The notes beneath the pieces were generated by a model, which worked only from the letters and a program-made list of their open reading frames with translations, made no database searches and was not told the origin of the DNA. A stretch of 64,000 bases of DNA, from contig NZ_ALJF01000010.1 in the NCBI RefSeq assembly GCF_000300855.1, positions 1 through 64,000 on the forward strand, given 5' to 3'. This document shows positions 17,553 through 27,006 of the stretch, piece after piece. Both the position numbers and the translations under genes were made by a program. The first letter of the stretch is position 1. Each line of letters opens with the position of its first letter. Source of the stretch: Agrobacterium albertimagni AOL15 (GTDB taxonomy: Bacteria > Pseudomonadota > Alphaproteobacteria > Rhizobiales > Rhizobiaceae).

Positions 17553-18871
17553 GCGAAGACAATCATCACCACGGCAAGAACGAAATCATTATCGTCAAAC
17601 GCCACAAGGGTGACCACGACGGTGCCCATGGTGGTGCCTGGAAGATCGCCTATGCCGACTTCATGACCGCCATGATGGCCTTCTTCCTCGTCATGTGGCT
17701 GGTGAACGCCGCCAACGAGGAAACCAAGGCCTCGGTCGCAAGCTACTTCAACCCTATCCAGTTGTCTGACGAGCAGCCCACCAAGAAGGGGCTTGAGAAG
17801 CCGGTCGAGACGAGCGAGGGCGAGGAGAAGAAGGAACGTTCCCAGGTCGACGAAGATCAGGACAAGGTCGGTTCCGCAGCCGCTACCGGCGACGACCAGA
17901 CGGCGTCTTCGGGCGACGAAGCCAACTATTCTGAAGCGGACTTCTTCGAAAATCCCTATTCGGTTCTGGCTGAAATCGCCCAGGAAGTCGGGCAGCAAGC
18001 CAATGTCAGCGCCAAGGGCGAAGGTGGCGCAGCCGATTCAGGTCCGTCCACCGGCGCCCAGGGCGGTGAGGCCTATCGCGATCCCTTCGATCCGGATTTC
18101 TGGACGCAGCAGGTTCAGACCTCCAATGGCCCCCCGGGTGAACCGACCGACGCGCAAACCCCGGCCGAGCAGGCGCAGACCGCGCCGCCGTCCGAGACCG
18201 ACATCTCTGAACCTTCGACCGAGCCCGAGCAGCAGATCGCTCTCGTGGTGCCGGGCCGGAAGCCGGACCCGTCAGCCACGCCGTCAGAAGCGATGACCGC
18301 CGCCAAGCCTGCCGACGCTGAAGCAGCGAAAATCGGTCAGACCGAACAGCCGCTCGATGGGGTCGGCGAGAAGCCTGACACTGCCGAGGCGCAACTCGAA
18401 GTGCAGCTTGCTGCGGCTGACAAGCTGAAAGCAGAAATTGAGAATGCCATCGGCGGTGCCGCCGGCAAGCTGGCCGAAGGGCTCCTCGTCACACCGGCGG
18501 AAGGTGGTTTGCTGGTCACAATCAGCGATCAGAGCGATGCCGCCATGTTCAATGTCGGCTCGGCCGTGCCGCGCCGCGAACTCGTGATTGCCATGGAGAG
18601 GCTTGGCCAGATCCTGCAGGCAAAGCCAGGCCGGATCGTGATCCGTGGCCATACGGACGCCCGCCCGTTCCGCGGCACCGAGAATGACAACTGGCGGCTT
18701 TCCATGGCACGCGCCCACAGCGCCTATTTCATGCTGGTGCGCGGCGGTCTGAACGAGGATCGGGTCGAGCAGGTCTCCGGCTTTGCCGATCGGCGCCTGC
18801 AGGTGCCGGAGGATCCGCTGGCGGATGCCAATCGTCGCATCGAGATCCTGATCGAAGCGGAGCAGGGCTAA
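17549..18871 (+). CDS. motB: Flagellar motor stator protein MotB
   Basis: MotB forms the proton channel with MotA and anchors the stator to peptidoglycan. The 440-residue protein has a basic, histidine-rich cytoplasmic start, one transmembrane helix (about 36-54) with the proton-carrying Asp37 in [12 protein letters not shown], and a C-terminal OmpA-like domain (about 320-438, [20 protein letters not shown]). Between them lies a periplasmic linker of about 260 residues rich in Pro, Glu, Gln and Ala; E. coli MotB is 308 residues in total. Rhizobial MotB binds MotC in the periplasm, and the long linker may serve that. It is followed by motC after two bases. Confidence 0.96.
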   Translation: MSEDNHHHGKNEIIIVKRHKGDHDGAHGGAWKIAYADFMTAMMAFFLVMWLVNAANEETKASVASYFNPIQLSDEQPTKKGLEKPVETSEGEEKKERSQVDEDQDKVGSAAATGDDQTASSGDEANYSEADFFENPYSVLAEIAQEVGQQANVSAKGEGGAADSGPSTGAQGGEAYRDPFDPDFWTQQVQTSNGPPGEPTDAQTPAEQAQTAPPSETDISEPSTEPEQQIALVVPGRKPDPSATPSEAMTAAKPADAEAAKIGQTEQPLDGVGEKPDTAEAQLEVQLAAADKLKAEIENAIGGAAGKLAEGLLVTPAEGGLLVTISDQSDAAMFNVGSAVPRRELVIAMERLGQILQAKPGRIVIRGHTDARPFRGTENDNWRLSMARAHSAYFMLVRGGLNEDRVEQVSGFADRRLQVPEDPLADANRRIEILIEAEQG

Positions 18872-18873
18872 TC

Positions 18874-20196
18874 ATGCGCATCCGGCGTCTCACCATCCGA
18901 CTGCTGCTGTCCGGTCTGACCGTCCTTTCGGTCGGATCGTTCGGCCATGCCCAGTCGCTGGACGAGACGATCGAGCCCTATCGCATGCTGCGCTCGCTGC
19001 AATTCGTTCAGGACACCGTGGTACGCGGCGACCATTCTGCCGCGGACATGCAACGGTTCATGCTGGGCACGATCGACGAGCGTTTGCGAACTGCCGACCC
19101 CAAGATCTTCCAGGATCCCCGCAATGTCGATGCGGCACTGATCTATGCGATGAGCGGAGGAAATCCGGCGACCCTGGAATTCTTGGTCGCCCGCGACATT
19201 GAAGGCAATTTCGACAACCGGGTCAGTGATGCGCTCCGCAAGTATCTGAGCGGCAAGGGTACGCTCATCGCCAAGACCCTCGGCGACATGGCCGTGGAAT
19301 ACAAGAATGACAAGATCGGCCCCTATCTGGCGCTGGTCGCCGGCAATGTGACCCTGACAAGGGATCCGGCCGGTGCGCTCAAGTTCTACGATTGGGCCCG
19401 TCTCACGGCGCCCGGCACCATCGTCGAGGAGGCGGCCCTGCGTCGGTCGCTTGCGGTCGCTGTCGACGCCAAGATCGTCGACAAGGCCTCGCTCTATGCC
19501 AATGGCTATGCCCGTCGCTTTCTCTATTCTCCCTATGCCAGCCAGTTCGCCGATCTGTTCGTCCGCTTCGTGGTCGAGCATTACGAGGTGCTGAAGCCCA
19601 CCGATATCGAAGCCACGCTTGGCTACATGGATGCGGATCGGCGCCGTGAGGTCTATCTCCGGATCGCCCGTGAGGCGGCCATTGCAGGGCGCAAGCAACT
19701 GGCGACGATGGCGGCCGAGCAGGCGAAGCTGCTTTCCGGCACCGAGGAAGGCGCCGACGCACTGGCGAAACTTTATGGCAGCCTCGTGCGTGTCCCGACC
19801 GAGAATGTCGACGACGCCATGGCCGCCCTCATGCAGGTCCCGGAAGACATGCTGTCGCCCCGCGATCGCGCGCTTCGGCAAGCGGCTGAAACCATAGCCA
19901 AGGAAGTTTTGCGAAAGCCCGAGCCGGTTCAGCGTTCCCAGACTCCTTCGGCCGAGGCCGTGAGCATCGAGAACCCGGCACAATCCGCAGCGGCTGATCC
20001 CGACCTGCAGGACCCGTTTGCCCAGCCGGAGCCGACCCCGGTTGCCCAGACTGAGCCGGCGCAGCCGGCTGCCAGCGCATCCGCGACACTCCCTGCCGAG
20101 CAAGCCGAAATCGACCCGGAGCTGCGCAGCTTCGTCGATTCCGGACGCTCGAAGCTCGACGCAATTGACGATCTTCTCCAGAAAGAAGGCCCGTAA
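18874..20196 (+). CDS. motC: Periplasmic motility protein MotC
   Basis: MotC is a rhizobial periplasmic motor protein that binds MotB and is needed for rotation-speed control. The 440-residue protein has a signal peptide (about 1-27, ending GHAQS), a helical repeat-rich body to about residue 345, and an Ala/Pro/Glu-rich tail. It ends in a small helical motif (LRSFVDSGRSKLDAIDDLLQ). Its position between motB and fliK is diagnostic. Folding is expected to need MotE (9155). The family is limited to Rhizobiales and relatives, so function rests on work in Sinorhizobium. Confidence 0.92.
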   Translation: MRIRRLTIRLLLSGLTVLSVGSFGHAQSLDETIEPYRMLRSLQFVQDTVVRGDHSAADMQRFMLGTIDERLRTADPKIFQDPRNVDAALIYAMSGGNPATLEFLVARDIEGNFDNRVSDALRKYLSGKGTLIAKTLGDMAVEYKNDKIGPYLALVAGNVTLTRDPAGALKFYDWARLTAPGTIVEEAALRRSLAVAVDAKIVDKASLYANGYARRFLYSPYASQFADLFVRFVVEHYEVLKPTDIEATLGYMDADRRREVYLRIAREAAIAGRKQLATMAAEQAKLLSGTEEGADALAKLYGSLVRVPTENVDDAMAALMQVPEDMLSPRDRALRQAAETIAKEVLRKPEPVQRSQTPSAEAVSIENPAQSAAADPDLQDPFAQPEPTPVAQTEPAQPAASASATLPAEQAEIDPELRSFVDSGRSKLDAIDDLLQKEGP

Positions 20197-20197
20197 G

Positions 20198-21604
20198 ATG
20201 ATGGACGCACTCTCAGCCCCCAGAATGCCCGCGACGGATGGCTCGGCGGCTTCGGCCGGATCGGGCCGCGCAGACAAGGCGGCGGACGATAGCAGCTTCT
20301 CCAAGGTGCTCTCCAAATCCGGCGAACAGGAGGCTGGCGCGTCGAGGCAGGATCGCACGCGCGACGAAACGGATGCTTCAGATGCAGATGTCGATCAGCC
20401 GACAACAAAGACGGCGACACGGGCAGGGGAGCGATCCTTCCCGGCCATCGACGAAGCTTTGCTGGCGCAGCTCGACGCGCTGCCGGATGACATCTCGACG
20501 GGGGATCTGATCCGTGCTCTCGCCAAGGCGCAGGCCAAGGGTAATGGAAACTCCCGAGGTGACAAGGAGCCTCAGGTCGAGATCGAAGGCCTCGATCCGG
20601 AACTGAAGGCGCAATTGGCCAAGGCCATGGCTGCGGTCCGGGATCGCAAGGAAACCGGAGAAGGCGAACCGGTCGCGGCCGAACAGGCTGCAGGCGAGGC
20701 GACTGCGCCCGAAACCCCCGTGGCGGATCTCGCCGATGTGCTCCAGCTTCTGGCAGGCGGCAAGATCGATCCGACCGAAAAAGGCAAGGAGCCCACCAAG
20801 GGCGATAAGGCGGCTAAGGACGAGCAGAAGGTTCTTCCAGGCAACCTCGCCGATGCCAAGACCCGTGATGCGGCCAATAGCACAGCTTCGGATGACGACA
20901 GCTCTGACGGCGATCGCGATTTCCGCTTCGTCCGCGCCGACGGCAAGGGCCAGCCGCTTGTTCTGCGCGGGGAGGCTGCGTCTTCTCCAGAACAGGCGGA
21001 GCAGAAGGTCGTCGAAACGGTCACGGTGGTCGACAGCCGCCGCTACATCGCTCCAGTCTCGACGTCCAATGCGGCGTCCATCACCGCAGCGATGCTGGGC
21101 GACAATGACTGGCTCGGCGCCATGGCGCCCGGCTCCGAGCTCGCCAATGCCGCCGCCCAGTCCAGCCAGGGCAAGGTGGTGCATACGTTGAAGCTCCAGA
21201 TGACGCCGATTGACCTCGGCAGCGTCACCGCAACTCTGCGCCTGTCCGGCGAAGAATTGAGCGTTCAGTTGACCGTGGACAATGCGGCGGCCTTCCGCCA
21301 GCTCTCCAACGATCAGAGCGACATCCTGAAGGCACTCCGGGCGCAGGGTCTCGTTGTCGACCAGGTCCAGGTGACCATGCAGGCCTCGTCGGCCGATCGG
21401 AGCGCGGACGCTGGACAGAATGGTTCCCAGAACCAGCAGGCCGGTCAACAGACATTCCAGCCCGGAAATCAGGGCGGTGAACGACAGCAGCGCGGTGACG
21501 CGCCAGGAAATACCGTGAGGATGACGGATGAGCGTGTGGCTGATACGACGGATGTTCCCGCTTCCGGCAATCGCGGCGCTCGCCCTGATCAGCTTTACGT
21601 CTGA
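20198..21604 (+). CDS. fliK: Flagellar hook-length control protein FliK (formerly MotD)
   Basis: FliK measures hook length and switches export specificity; rhizobial motD was recognised as fliK. The 468-residue protein has a long low-complexity, charged N-terminal region. A C-terminal Flg_hook domain at about 330-410 carries the LKLQMTPIDLGSVTATLRLS motif and LKALRAQGLVVDQVQVTM, and a Gln-rich tail follows. The start is at tandem ATGs 20198/20201, two bases after motC; the open frame upstream overlaps motC and is not coding. Its last 77 bases overlap the next gene in another frame. Confidence 0.9.
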   Translation: MMDALSAPRMPATDGSAASAGSGRADKAADDSSFSKVLSKSGEQEAGASRQDRTRDETDASDADVDQPTTKTATRAGERSFPAIDEALLAQLDALPDDISTGDLIRALAKAQAKGNGNSRGDKEPQVEIEGLDPELKAQLAKAMAAVRDRKETGEGEPVAAEQAAGEATAPETPVADLADVLQLLAGGKIDPTEKGKEPTKGDKAAKDEQKVLPGNLADAKTRDAANSTASDDDSSDGDRDFRFVRADGKGQPLVLRGEAASSPEQAEQKVVETVTVVDSRRYIAPVSTSNAASITAAMLGDNDWLGAMAPGSELANAAAQSSQGKVVHTLKLQMTPIDLGSVTATLRLSGEELSVQLTVDNAAAFRQLSNDQSDILKALRAQGLVVDQVQVTMQASSADRSADAGQNGSQNQQAGQQTFQPGNQGGERQQRGDAPGNTVRMTDERVADTTDVPASGNRGARPDQLYV

Positions 21605-22109
21605 GGCAGAGGCAAGTCGCGGTGCCTGTGAGGGCGCCATCAGCGCGGCCGCTGCCAAATACGGCGTTCCCGAAGGCATCCTCTATTCGGTCGGCCTGAC
21701 AGAGACCGGCCGCAAGGGGAGCTTGGCGCCCTACGCCATGAACGTCGAGGGAAAAGCCTACTATTTCGACGATCTGGACGCAGCACTCGATGCCTTCGAG
21801 CGTGCGCGGACCGGGGGCGCGAAGCTCATTGATGTCGGTTGCATGCAGATCAATCAGCACTTCCATGGGGAGCACTTTACCTCTGTGGAGGCGATGTTCG
21901 ATCCGCGGCGAAACGTGGAATATGCAGCTCGCTTCCTGAGCAACCTCCACAATCGTCACGAAACCTGGACGATGGCGGTCGCCCGCTATCACGCGGGCCC
22001 CAACAATGATCCCGCCCAGAAGCGCTACGTGTGCCGTGTGATCTCCAATCTGGTCGCAACGGGATACGGAAATTGGACGCCTAATGCGCGACAATTTTGC
22101 GGTGAATAA
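21528..22109 (+). CDS. Secreted lytic transglycosylase of the flagellar locus
   Basis: It probably opens peptidoglycan for the rod, replacing the muramidase domain missing from the FlgJ-like protein at 31962. The 193-residue product has a signal peptide (about 1-30, ending EAEAS) and an SLT-type domain. The likely catalytic glutamate is Glu59 (VGLTETG), followed by VGCMQINQHFHG and VARYHAGPNN. GAGG at 21517-21520 supports ATG 21528, which overlaps fliK by 77 bases; ATG 21552 is possible. Cysteines at 34, 105 and near the C-terminus suggest a disulfide. The gene order fliK-transglycosylase-rem matches rhizobia. Confidence 0.85.
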   Translation: MSVWLIRRMFPLPAIAALALISFTSEAEASRGACEGAISAAAAKYGVPEGILYSVGLTETGRKGSLAPYAMNVEGKAYYFDDLDAALDAFERARTGGAKLIDVGCMQINQHFHGEHFTSVEAMFDPRRNVEYAARFLSNLHNRHETWTMAVARYHAGPNNDPAQKRYVCRVISNLVATGYGNWTPNARQFCGE

Positions 22110-22389
22110 CAATCTGGAGTTGTTTGACAGCCACGATTGTGCCGATTTGCCAATTGTGGCGACACTGCGGTACGCCGAGGTCTAGCAAGACCTTGTGCGA
22201 AACTTGCGTTAACTTTTCCACTGAAAAATAGTGCCTATTTAGTTAAAAACCTACTAGATCTAGTTCAAATCGGCACCAAAAGGTTAATCAATCGTTAATA
22301 ACTATGGTTAAGTTCTCCTAGTTGTTCATGAATCCCCCGATTCGTACCCATGGTGCATCGAAACACCACACTGATTCGGAGGCGGCTGA
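22110..22389 (+). promoter_or_regulatory. rem promoter region with a perfect 12-bp palindrome
   Basis: The 280-base gap contains a hairpin just after the previous gene (CCACGATTG 22131-22139 with CAATTGTGG 22151-22159, one G-U pair). It also contains GTTAAC at 22208-22213, and ACTAGATCTAGT at 22253-22264, a perfect palindrome about 125 bases before rem. AT-rich DNA with further TTAA motifs follows. VisNR (LuxR family) is known to activate rem in Sinorhizobium, so the palindrome is a reasonable candidate site. Confidence 0.5.
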
Positions 22390-23061
22390 ATGATCGTCGT
22401 GGTAGATGAGCGCGAGCTCGTGAAAGACGGATACACATCACTATTTGGACGCGAGGGGATTCCCTCGACGGGGTTCGACCCCCGCGAGTTCGGGGAATGG
22501 GTCAATACGGCGGCCGATTCCGACATCGCGGCGGTTGAGGCATTCGTGCTCGGCCAAGGCGAGACCACCCTCGAATTGCCGCGTGCAATTCGCGACAGGA
22601 CCCAGGCACCGGTGATCGCGGTTAGCGATCAGCCATCCCTCGAGGCAACTCTGGCACTTTTTGATTGCGGCGTCGACGACGTCGTTCGCAAGCCTGTGCA
22701 CCCCCGTGAGATCCTGGCGCGTGCGGCGGCAATCCGCCGGCGTCTGCGGGCAATCACCAACTTCACCGAGATCGGCCCGATCAAGGTGTTCTCCGACGGC
22801 CGTGATCCCGAGATCGCCGGCGACGTCTTCGCCCTGCCGCGCCGCGAGCGCCGCATCCTCGAATATTTGGTCGCAAATCGCGGCCGGCGCGTATCGAAGA
22901 CCCAGATCTTCAACGCGATCTACGGTATCTTCGACGAGGAAGTCGAAGAGAACGTCGTTGAAAGCCACATCTCCAAGCTTCGCAAGAAGCTGCGCAAGAA
23001 GCTGGGTTTCGATCCTGTCGATTCCAAACGCTTTCTCGGCTACTGCATCGACTGGAGCTGA
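22390..23061 (+). CDS. rem: Transcriptional regulator of motility Rem
   Basis: Rem is the OmpR-like activator of exponential-phase swimming that drives class III flagellar genes under VisNR control. The 223-residue protein has a receiver-like N-domain (1-115) and a winged-helix DNA-binding domain (about 125-220; [40 protein letters not shown]). The receiver domain lacks a clear phospho-acceptor site in the usual context, in line with an orphan regulator without a kinase. It is monocistronic, with its own promoter region and a strong terminator at 23068-23097. Confidence 0.93.
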   Translation: MIVVVDERELVKDGYTSLFGREGIPSTGFDPREFGEWVNTAADSDIAAVEAFVLGQGETTLELPRAIRDRTQAPVIAVSDQPSLEATLALFDCGVDDVVRKPVHPREILARAAAIRRRLRAITNFTEIGPIKVFSDGRDPEIAGDVFALPRRERRILEYLVANRGRRVSKTQIFNAIYGIFDEEVEENVVESHISKLRKKLRKKLGFDPVDSKRFLGYCIDWS

Positions 23062-23067
23062 TCTACC

Positions 23068-23097
23068 TGCGGCCGCCCTTGAGCGGCCGCATTTTTT
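23068..23097 (+). terminator. Terminator after rem
   Basis: A 9-bp stem TGCGGCCGC/GCGGCCGCA (23068-23076 with 23083-23091), loop CCTTGA, followed by six T. It starts 7 bases after the rem stop. Confidence 0.94.
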
Positions 23098-23197
23098 CCT
23101 CGACGCGAGGGAAAAACAGCTGGGCGCTCAAGCCAGACAGCTTCACGCAAGGCCCACCTCATACTCTCCAAATCGACTAGCAAACGAGGATTTTGAC

Positions 23198-24424
23198 ATG
23201 AGCCTTTACGGAACCATGCGAACGGGTGTCTCCGGCATGAATGCCCAGTCGAACCGGCTGAGCACCGTCGCTGACAACATCGCCAATTCCAGCACTGTCG
23301 GCTACAAGAAGGCCTCTGTGCAATTTTCGTCGATGATTTTGCCGACCACGAACGGCGCCTACAATTCCGGTGGCGTCGAGACGCAGGTTCGCTATTCGAT
23401 CTCGAGCCAGGGCACCTTCAGCTACACCACGTCGACGACGGACCTCGCCATCAATGGCGACGGCTTCTTCATCGTCAAGGGCGACGATGGCACCCCCTAC
23501 ATGACCCGTGCCGGCTCCTTCGTGCTCCAGGACGACGGCACTCTGAAGAACACGGCTGGCTATACGTTGCAGGGTTATCCCTACGATTCCGACGTCGATC
23601 CGACGATCGTTGTGAATGGCTTCGATGGCTTGCAGCCGGTGGACCTCTCCGGTTCGGGAATTTCGGCAGTCAGATCACTGACAGGTACACTGAACGTGAA
23701 CCTGCCCAACTCGGCCGAAGTAGGGGTTGCCTCTGACATCAAGAAGACGTCTCTGACCGTCTTCGACAGTCAGGGATCAAGCCGATTGATCGATTTTACC
23801 TATGAGAAGATTAACGACAACACGTGGGAGGTCTCTGCGGTTGAAAGAGACACCGGCACCCAGGTTCTTGCACCGGAAACGTTGGTTTTTGACGTTGACG
23901 GCAAACTCGTATCTCCCGATCCAGCCGAGTTGACGCTTGATCCCTACACTGTCGAGGGTGCGGAGGTCGGCGACCCCACGAACGGCATCGTAATCAATAT
24001 CGGTGCTACGACCCAGCTCGCCTCGGATTTCTCCGTCCAGTTGGGCAAGGTGGATGGCAACGCTGCCTCGAAGGTCAAAGGTTACGAAATCGATGACAAG
24101 GGCATCGTGTCGATTGCCTACGACAACGGTGATTTGGTGCCGACTTTCCGCGTCGCTCTGGCCAGTGTCCAGAGCCCGGACAATCTCAATCCGGTCGCCG
24201 GCAACATGTACACCCAGTCGAACAGTTCGGGCGTGGTCATCCTCGGCTATGCCGGCTCCAGCGGCTTTGGCACGATCCTCTCCGGTGCGCTTGAAGACTC
24301 CAACGTGGATGTCGCTGAAGAGCTCACGGCCATGATCGAGTCCCAGCGCAACTACACTGCAAACTCCAAGGTATTCCAGACCGGCTCCGAATTGATGGAA
24401 GTCCTGGTCAACCTGAAGAGATAA
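23198..24424 (+). CDS. flgE: Flagellar hook protein FlgE
   Basis: FlgE polymerises into the hook, the universal joint. The 408-residue protein starts MSLYGTMRTGVSGMNAQSNR, carries the motif DNIANSSTVGYKK and the LAINGDGFFIVKGDDG segment, and ends with the helix ELTAMIESQRNYTANSKVFQ. The start at 23198 gives the canonical N-terminus; the open frame extends into the rem region but not as coding sequence. It opens the flgE-flgK-flgL-flaF-flbT-flgD operon, 100 bases after the rem terminator. Confidence 0.95.
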   Translation: MSLYGTMRTGVSGMNAQSNRLSTVADNIANSSTVGYKKASVQFSSMILPTTNGAYNSGGVETQVRYSISSQGTFSYTTSTTDLAINGDGFFIVKGDDGTPYMTRAGSFVLQDDGTLKNTAGYTLQGYPYDSDVDPTIVVNGFDGLQPVDLSGSGISAVRSLTGTLNVNLPNSAEVGVASDIKKTSLTVFDSQGSSRLIDFTYEKINDNTWEVSAVERDTGTQVLAPETLVFDVDGKLVSPDPAELTLDPYTVEGAEVGDPTNGIVINIGATTQLASDFSVQLGKVDGNAASKVKGYEIDDKGIVSIAYDNGDLVPTFRVALASVQSPDNLNPVAGNMYTQSNSSGVVILGYAGSSGFGTILSGALEDSNVDVAEELTAMIESQRNYTANSKVFQTGSELMEVLVNLKR

Positions 24425-24445
24425 TCGAAAGAGTAGGTTAGTCCT

Positions 24446-25900
24446 ATGTCGCTTGCATCGTCACTGAATACGGCCAATTCGATTTTCCGGAACACGTCGC
24501 AGCAGACGTCCGTAATCTCGACGAACATCGCCAACACCGGCAACGAAAACTACGTTCGCCGTGACGCGGTGGTCACACAGACCGTTTACGGTTTCTCGAC
24601 GGTGCAGAACGAACGCTCGCAGCAGATGGCTCTGCTGCGCCAGATGGCATCGTCGACGGCGCAGCAGAGTGCGCAGTCGACCCTTCTGGACGGGCTGACC
24701 ACACTTTCCAACGCGCTTGGCGGCAACGACAAGGAGTTGTCGCCATCTAACTATCTCGCGAACCTGCAGAGCAGCCTGCAGGCCTTCGCCGCGGCACCGG
24801 GGGAATATGCGCTCGCCTCTACGGTCGTGACGGATGCGATAGACGTCGTCAATTCGCTCAACAACACGACGAAGACGACGCAGAAACTGCGTGAAGATAC
24901 CGATGCTCAGATGTTTCAGCAGGTCGAGTCGCTGAACAAGCTGCTCGCCGAGTTCAAGATCGTCAACGACACGGTTGTGCGTCAGACGGCGACCGGCGGC
25001 AATGCCGACGACTATCTCGACCGGCGCGACACGCTCCTCAAGGAGATCTCGAAGATCGTCGGCGTCACCGTGAACATGCGCGATAACAGCGACATGGTTC
25101 TTTACACCTACGATGGCACGACGCTGTTCGAGACGGAACCGCGCGAAGTCAGCTTCGCGCGCACCTTTACCTATGACTCGACAGTCTCCGGCAATGCGAT
25201 CTACATCGACGGCACTGCAGTTCGTGCTGGCGTCGGCGGCAATACCGACGGTCAGGGTTCGCTGGCTTCGCTCGTGCAGATCCGCGACGTCATTGCGCCA
25301 ACCTTCCAGACCCAGCTCGATGAAATCGCTCGTGGCCTGATCGAAGCCTTCCAAGAAGCCGACATCGGCGGCGGCGGCGAACTGCCCGGCCTGTTCACCT
25401 GGCCGACCGGCACCGTTCCCCTGACAGGAACGGTAGAGCCTGGACTGGCTGCCCTCATTCAAGTCAATCCGGCCGTCCGCTCGGATTCCGGCGGCGATCC
25501 CATGCTGATCCGTGACGGTGGCATCAATGGCGCTGCCTATGTGCAGAACGTTGATGGATCCTCGGGTTTCACCGCTCTGATCAACAGCTATGTCGACGAA
25601 CTCGCCGCCAATCGCGACTTCTCCTCCGACGCCGATCTGAAGACCAGTGCAAGTGTGCTGTCCTTCGCCAGCAACTCGATCGGCTGGCTCGAAGAACTGC
25701 GCTCGAATGCGACGACGGCGAACGAAAACAAGCAGGCGCTCTACGAGCGCACGTTCCAGACTTACTCCTCCAAGACGGCGGTCAGTCTCGACGAAGAACT
25801 CTCAATGCTGCTCGATGTCGAACAGTCCTACAAAGCCGCAGCCAAACTCGTCTCGACCGTGGATGAGATGCTGAAGGCCGTCATGGATATGGTGAGGTAA
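24446..25900 (+). CDS. flgK: Flagellar hook-filament junction protein FlgK (HAP1)
   Basis: FlgK is the first junction protein between hook and filament. The 484-residue protein has the N-terminal motif (SVISTNIANTGNENYVRRDA), a conserved DYLDRRDTLLKEISKIVGVTV block near 190-215, a variable centre, and a C-terminal helical region (SLDEELSMLLDVEQSYKAAA). It lies 21 bases after flgE and 5 bases before flgL. Length is slightly below the enterobacterial protein (547). Confidence 0.94.
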   Translation: MSLASSLNTANSIFRNTSQQTSVISTNIANTGNENYVRRDAVVTQTVYGFSTVQNERSQQMALLRQMASSTAQQSAQSTLLDGLTTLSNALGGNDKELSPSNYLANLQSSLQAFAAAPGEYALASTVVTDAIDVVNSLNNTTKTTQKLREDTDAQMFQQVESLNKLLAEFKIVNDTVVRQTATGGNADDYLDRRDTLLKEISKIVGVTVNMRDNSDMVLYTYDGTTLFETEPREVSFARTFTYDSTVSGNAIYIDGTAVRAGVGGNTDGQGSLASLVQIRDVIAPTFQTQLDEIARGLIEAFQEADIGGGGELPGLFTWPTGTVPLTGTVEPGLAALIQVNPAVRSDSGGDPMLIRDGGINGAAYVQNVDGSSGFTALINSYVDELAANRDFSSDADLKTSASVLSFASNSIGWLEELRSNATTANENKQALYERTFQTYSSKTAVSLDEELSMLLDVEQSYKAAAKLVSTVDEMLKAVMDMVR

Positions 25901-25905
25901 TCCCA

Positions 25906-26970
25906 ATGTCGACAGCCAGCGTTTCCAATCTTTCCACCCAGACATCCATGCGGCTGACCATTCGGCAGGCGCAAAATGAGCTCTTGAAGTCGCAGCAGGA
26001 AGTCAGCACCGGCTTCTACGCCGACATCGGCGCCGAACTGGGCAGCAGAACCTCGACCGTCGTTGACCTGAACCGGGAAAGCCTGCGGCTGAACTCGATG
26101 ATCAGCAACAACTCGATCGCGACACAGCGTCTCTCCGCTTCTCAGGAAGCGCTGAAGCAGATCGCCACGGCCGCGGAAGAGATGAACAATGCGCTGATCA
26201 CCATCTCCGGCTCGTCGAACAGCGATACGATCAACACCACCGTGATGACCGTATCGAACTCCCTCTCGACGATGACGAGCATGGCCAACCAGTCGGCCAA
26301 TGGTGAATTCCTGTTCGCGGGCATCAACACCGATGTGAAGCCGCTCGCCGACTACACGGACACGTCGCCGGCCAAGACGGCTTTCGACAACGCATTCACC
26401 GGCTATTTCGGCTTTCCGCCGACCGATACGGCGAACGTCTCAACGATCGTCCCGAGTGGCGGGTTCCCGAGCATGGAGGATTTCATCACCTCTACGCTTG
26501 AGCCGATGTACACCGGAGCCGACTGGAACACCGATTGGTCGAACGCGACCGACCAGGCGATGACCAGCCGCATCACGCAATCGGAAACCGTCCAGACTTC
26601 CGCCTCGGCGAATGAAAACGGCTTCCGCTACTTTGCGCTCGCGGCCATCGTCACCAAGGAACTCATGACGATCGGTGCGCCAGCTGCGGCTGTCACCGTC
26701 GCGATCAACAAGGCGATCGACTATACGGGTCGCGCCATCACCGGCATCAACTCGACCCGCTCGGAACTTGGTCTTTCCGAGAACCGAATTGAGAAGGCGG
26801 ATGCCTCGCTCAAGGTTCAGGTGGATATAATCGAAACCAGCCTGTCGAGCAAAATTGAAGTAGATGCGTACGAAGCGTCGACTCGCGTTAACTCTCTGCT
26901 TGCCATGGTGGAAGCATCCTACACGCTGACGGCGAGGATTCAGTCTCTGAGCCTTGTAAACTACCTTTGA
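25906..26970 (+). CDS. flgL: Flagellar hook-filament junction protein FlgL (HAP3)
   Basis: FlgL is the second junction protein, on which flagellin assembles. The 354-residue protein has flagellin-like terminal helices: STQTSMRLTIRQAQNELLK at the start and ASTRVNSLLAMVEASYTLTA at the end. NGEFLFAGINTDVKPLADY, the FlgL hallmark, lies at about 125-145. It starts 5 bases after the flgK stop and is followed after 36 bases by flaF. Confidence 0.93.
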   Translation: MSTASVSNLSTQTSMRLTIRQAQNELLKSQQEVSTGFYADIGAELGSRTSTVVDLNRESLRLNSMISNNSIATQRLSASQEALKQIATAAEEMNNALITISGSSNSDTINTTVMTVSNSLSTMTSMANQSANGEFLFAGINTDVKPLADYTDTSPAKTAFDNAFTGYFGFPPTDTANVSTIVPSGGFPSMEDFITSTLEPMYTGADWNTDWSNATDQAMTSRITQSETVQTSASANENGFRYFALAAIVTKELMTIGAPAAAVTVAINKAIDYTGRAITGINSTRSELGLSENRIEKADASLKVQVDIIETSLSSKIEVDAYEASTRVNSLLAMVEASYTLTARIQSLSLVNYL

Positions 26971-27006
26971 TGAGCAAAGGGTGAAATGAACCTGAAGGGC
27001 AACTGA

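Noticed and set aside
23198-24424. Fusion of rem and flgE because the open frame starts inside rem
   Set aside because: The upstream part is a shifted reading of rem and crosses its terminator; the canonical FlgE start is at 23198.
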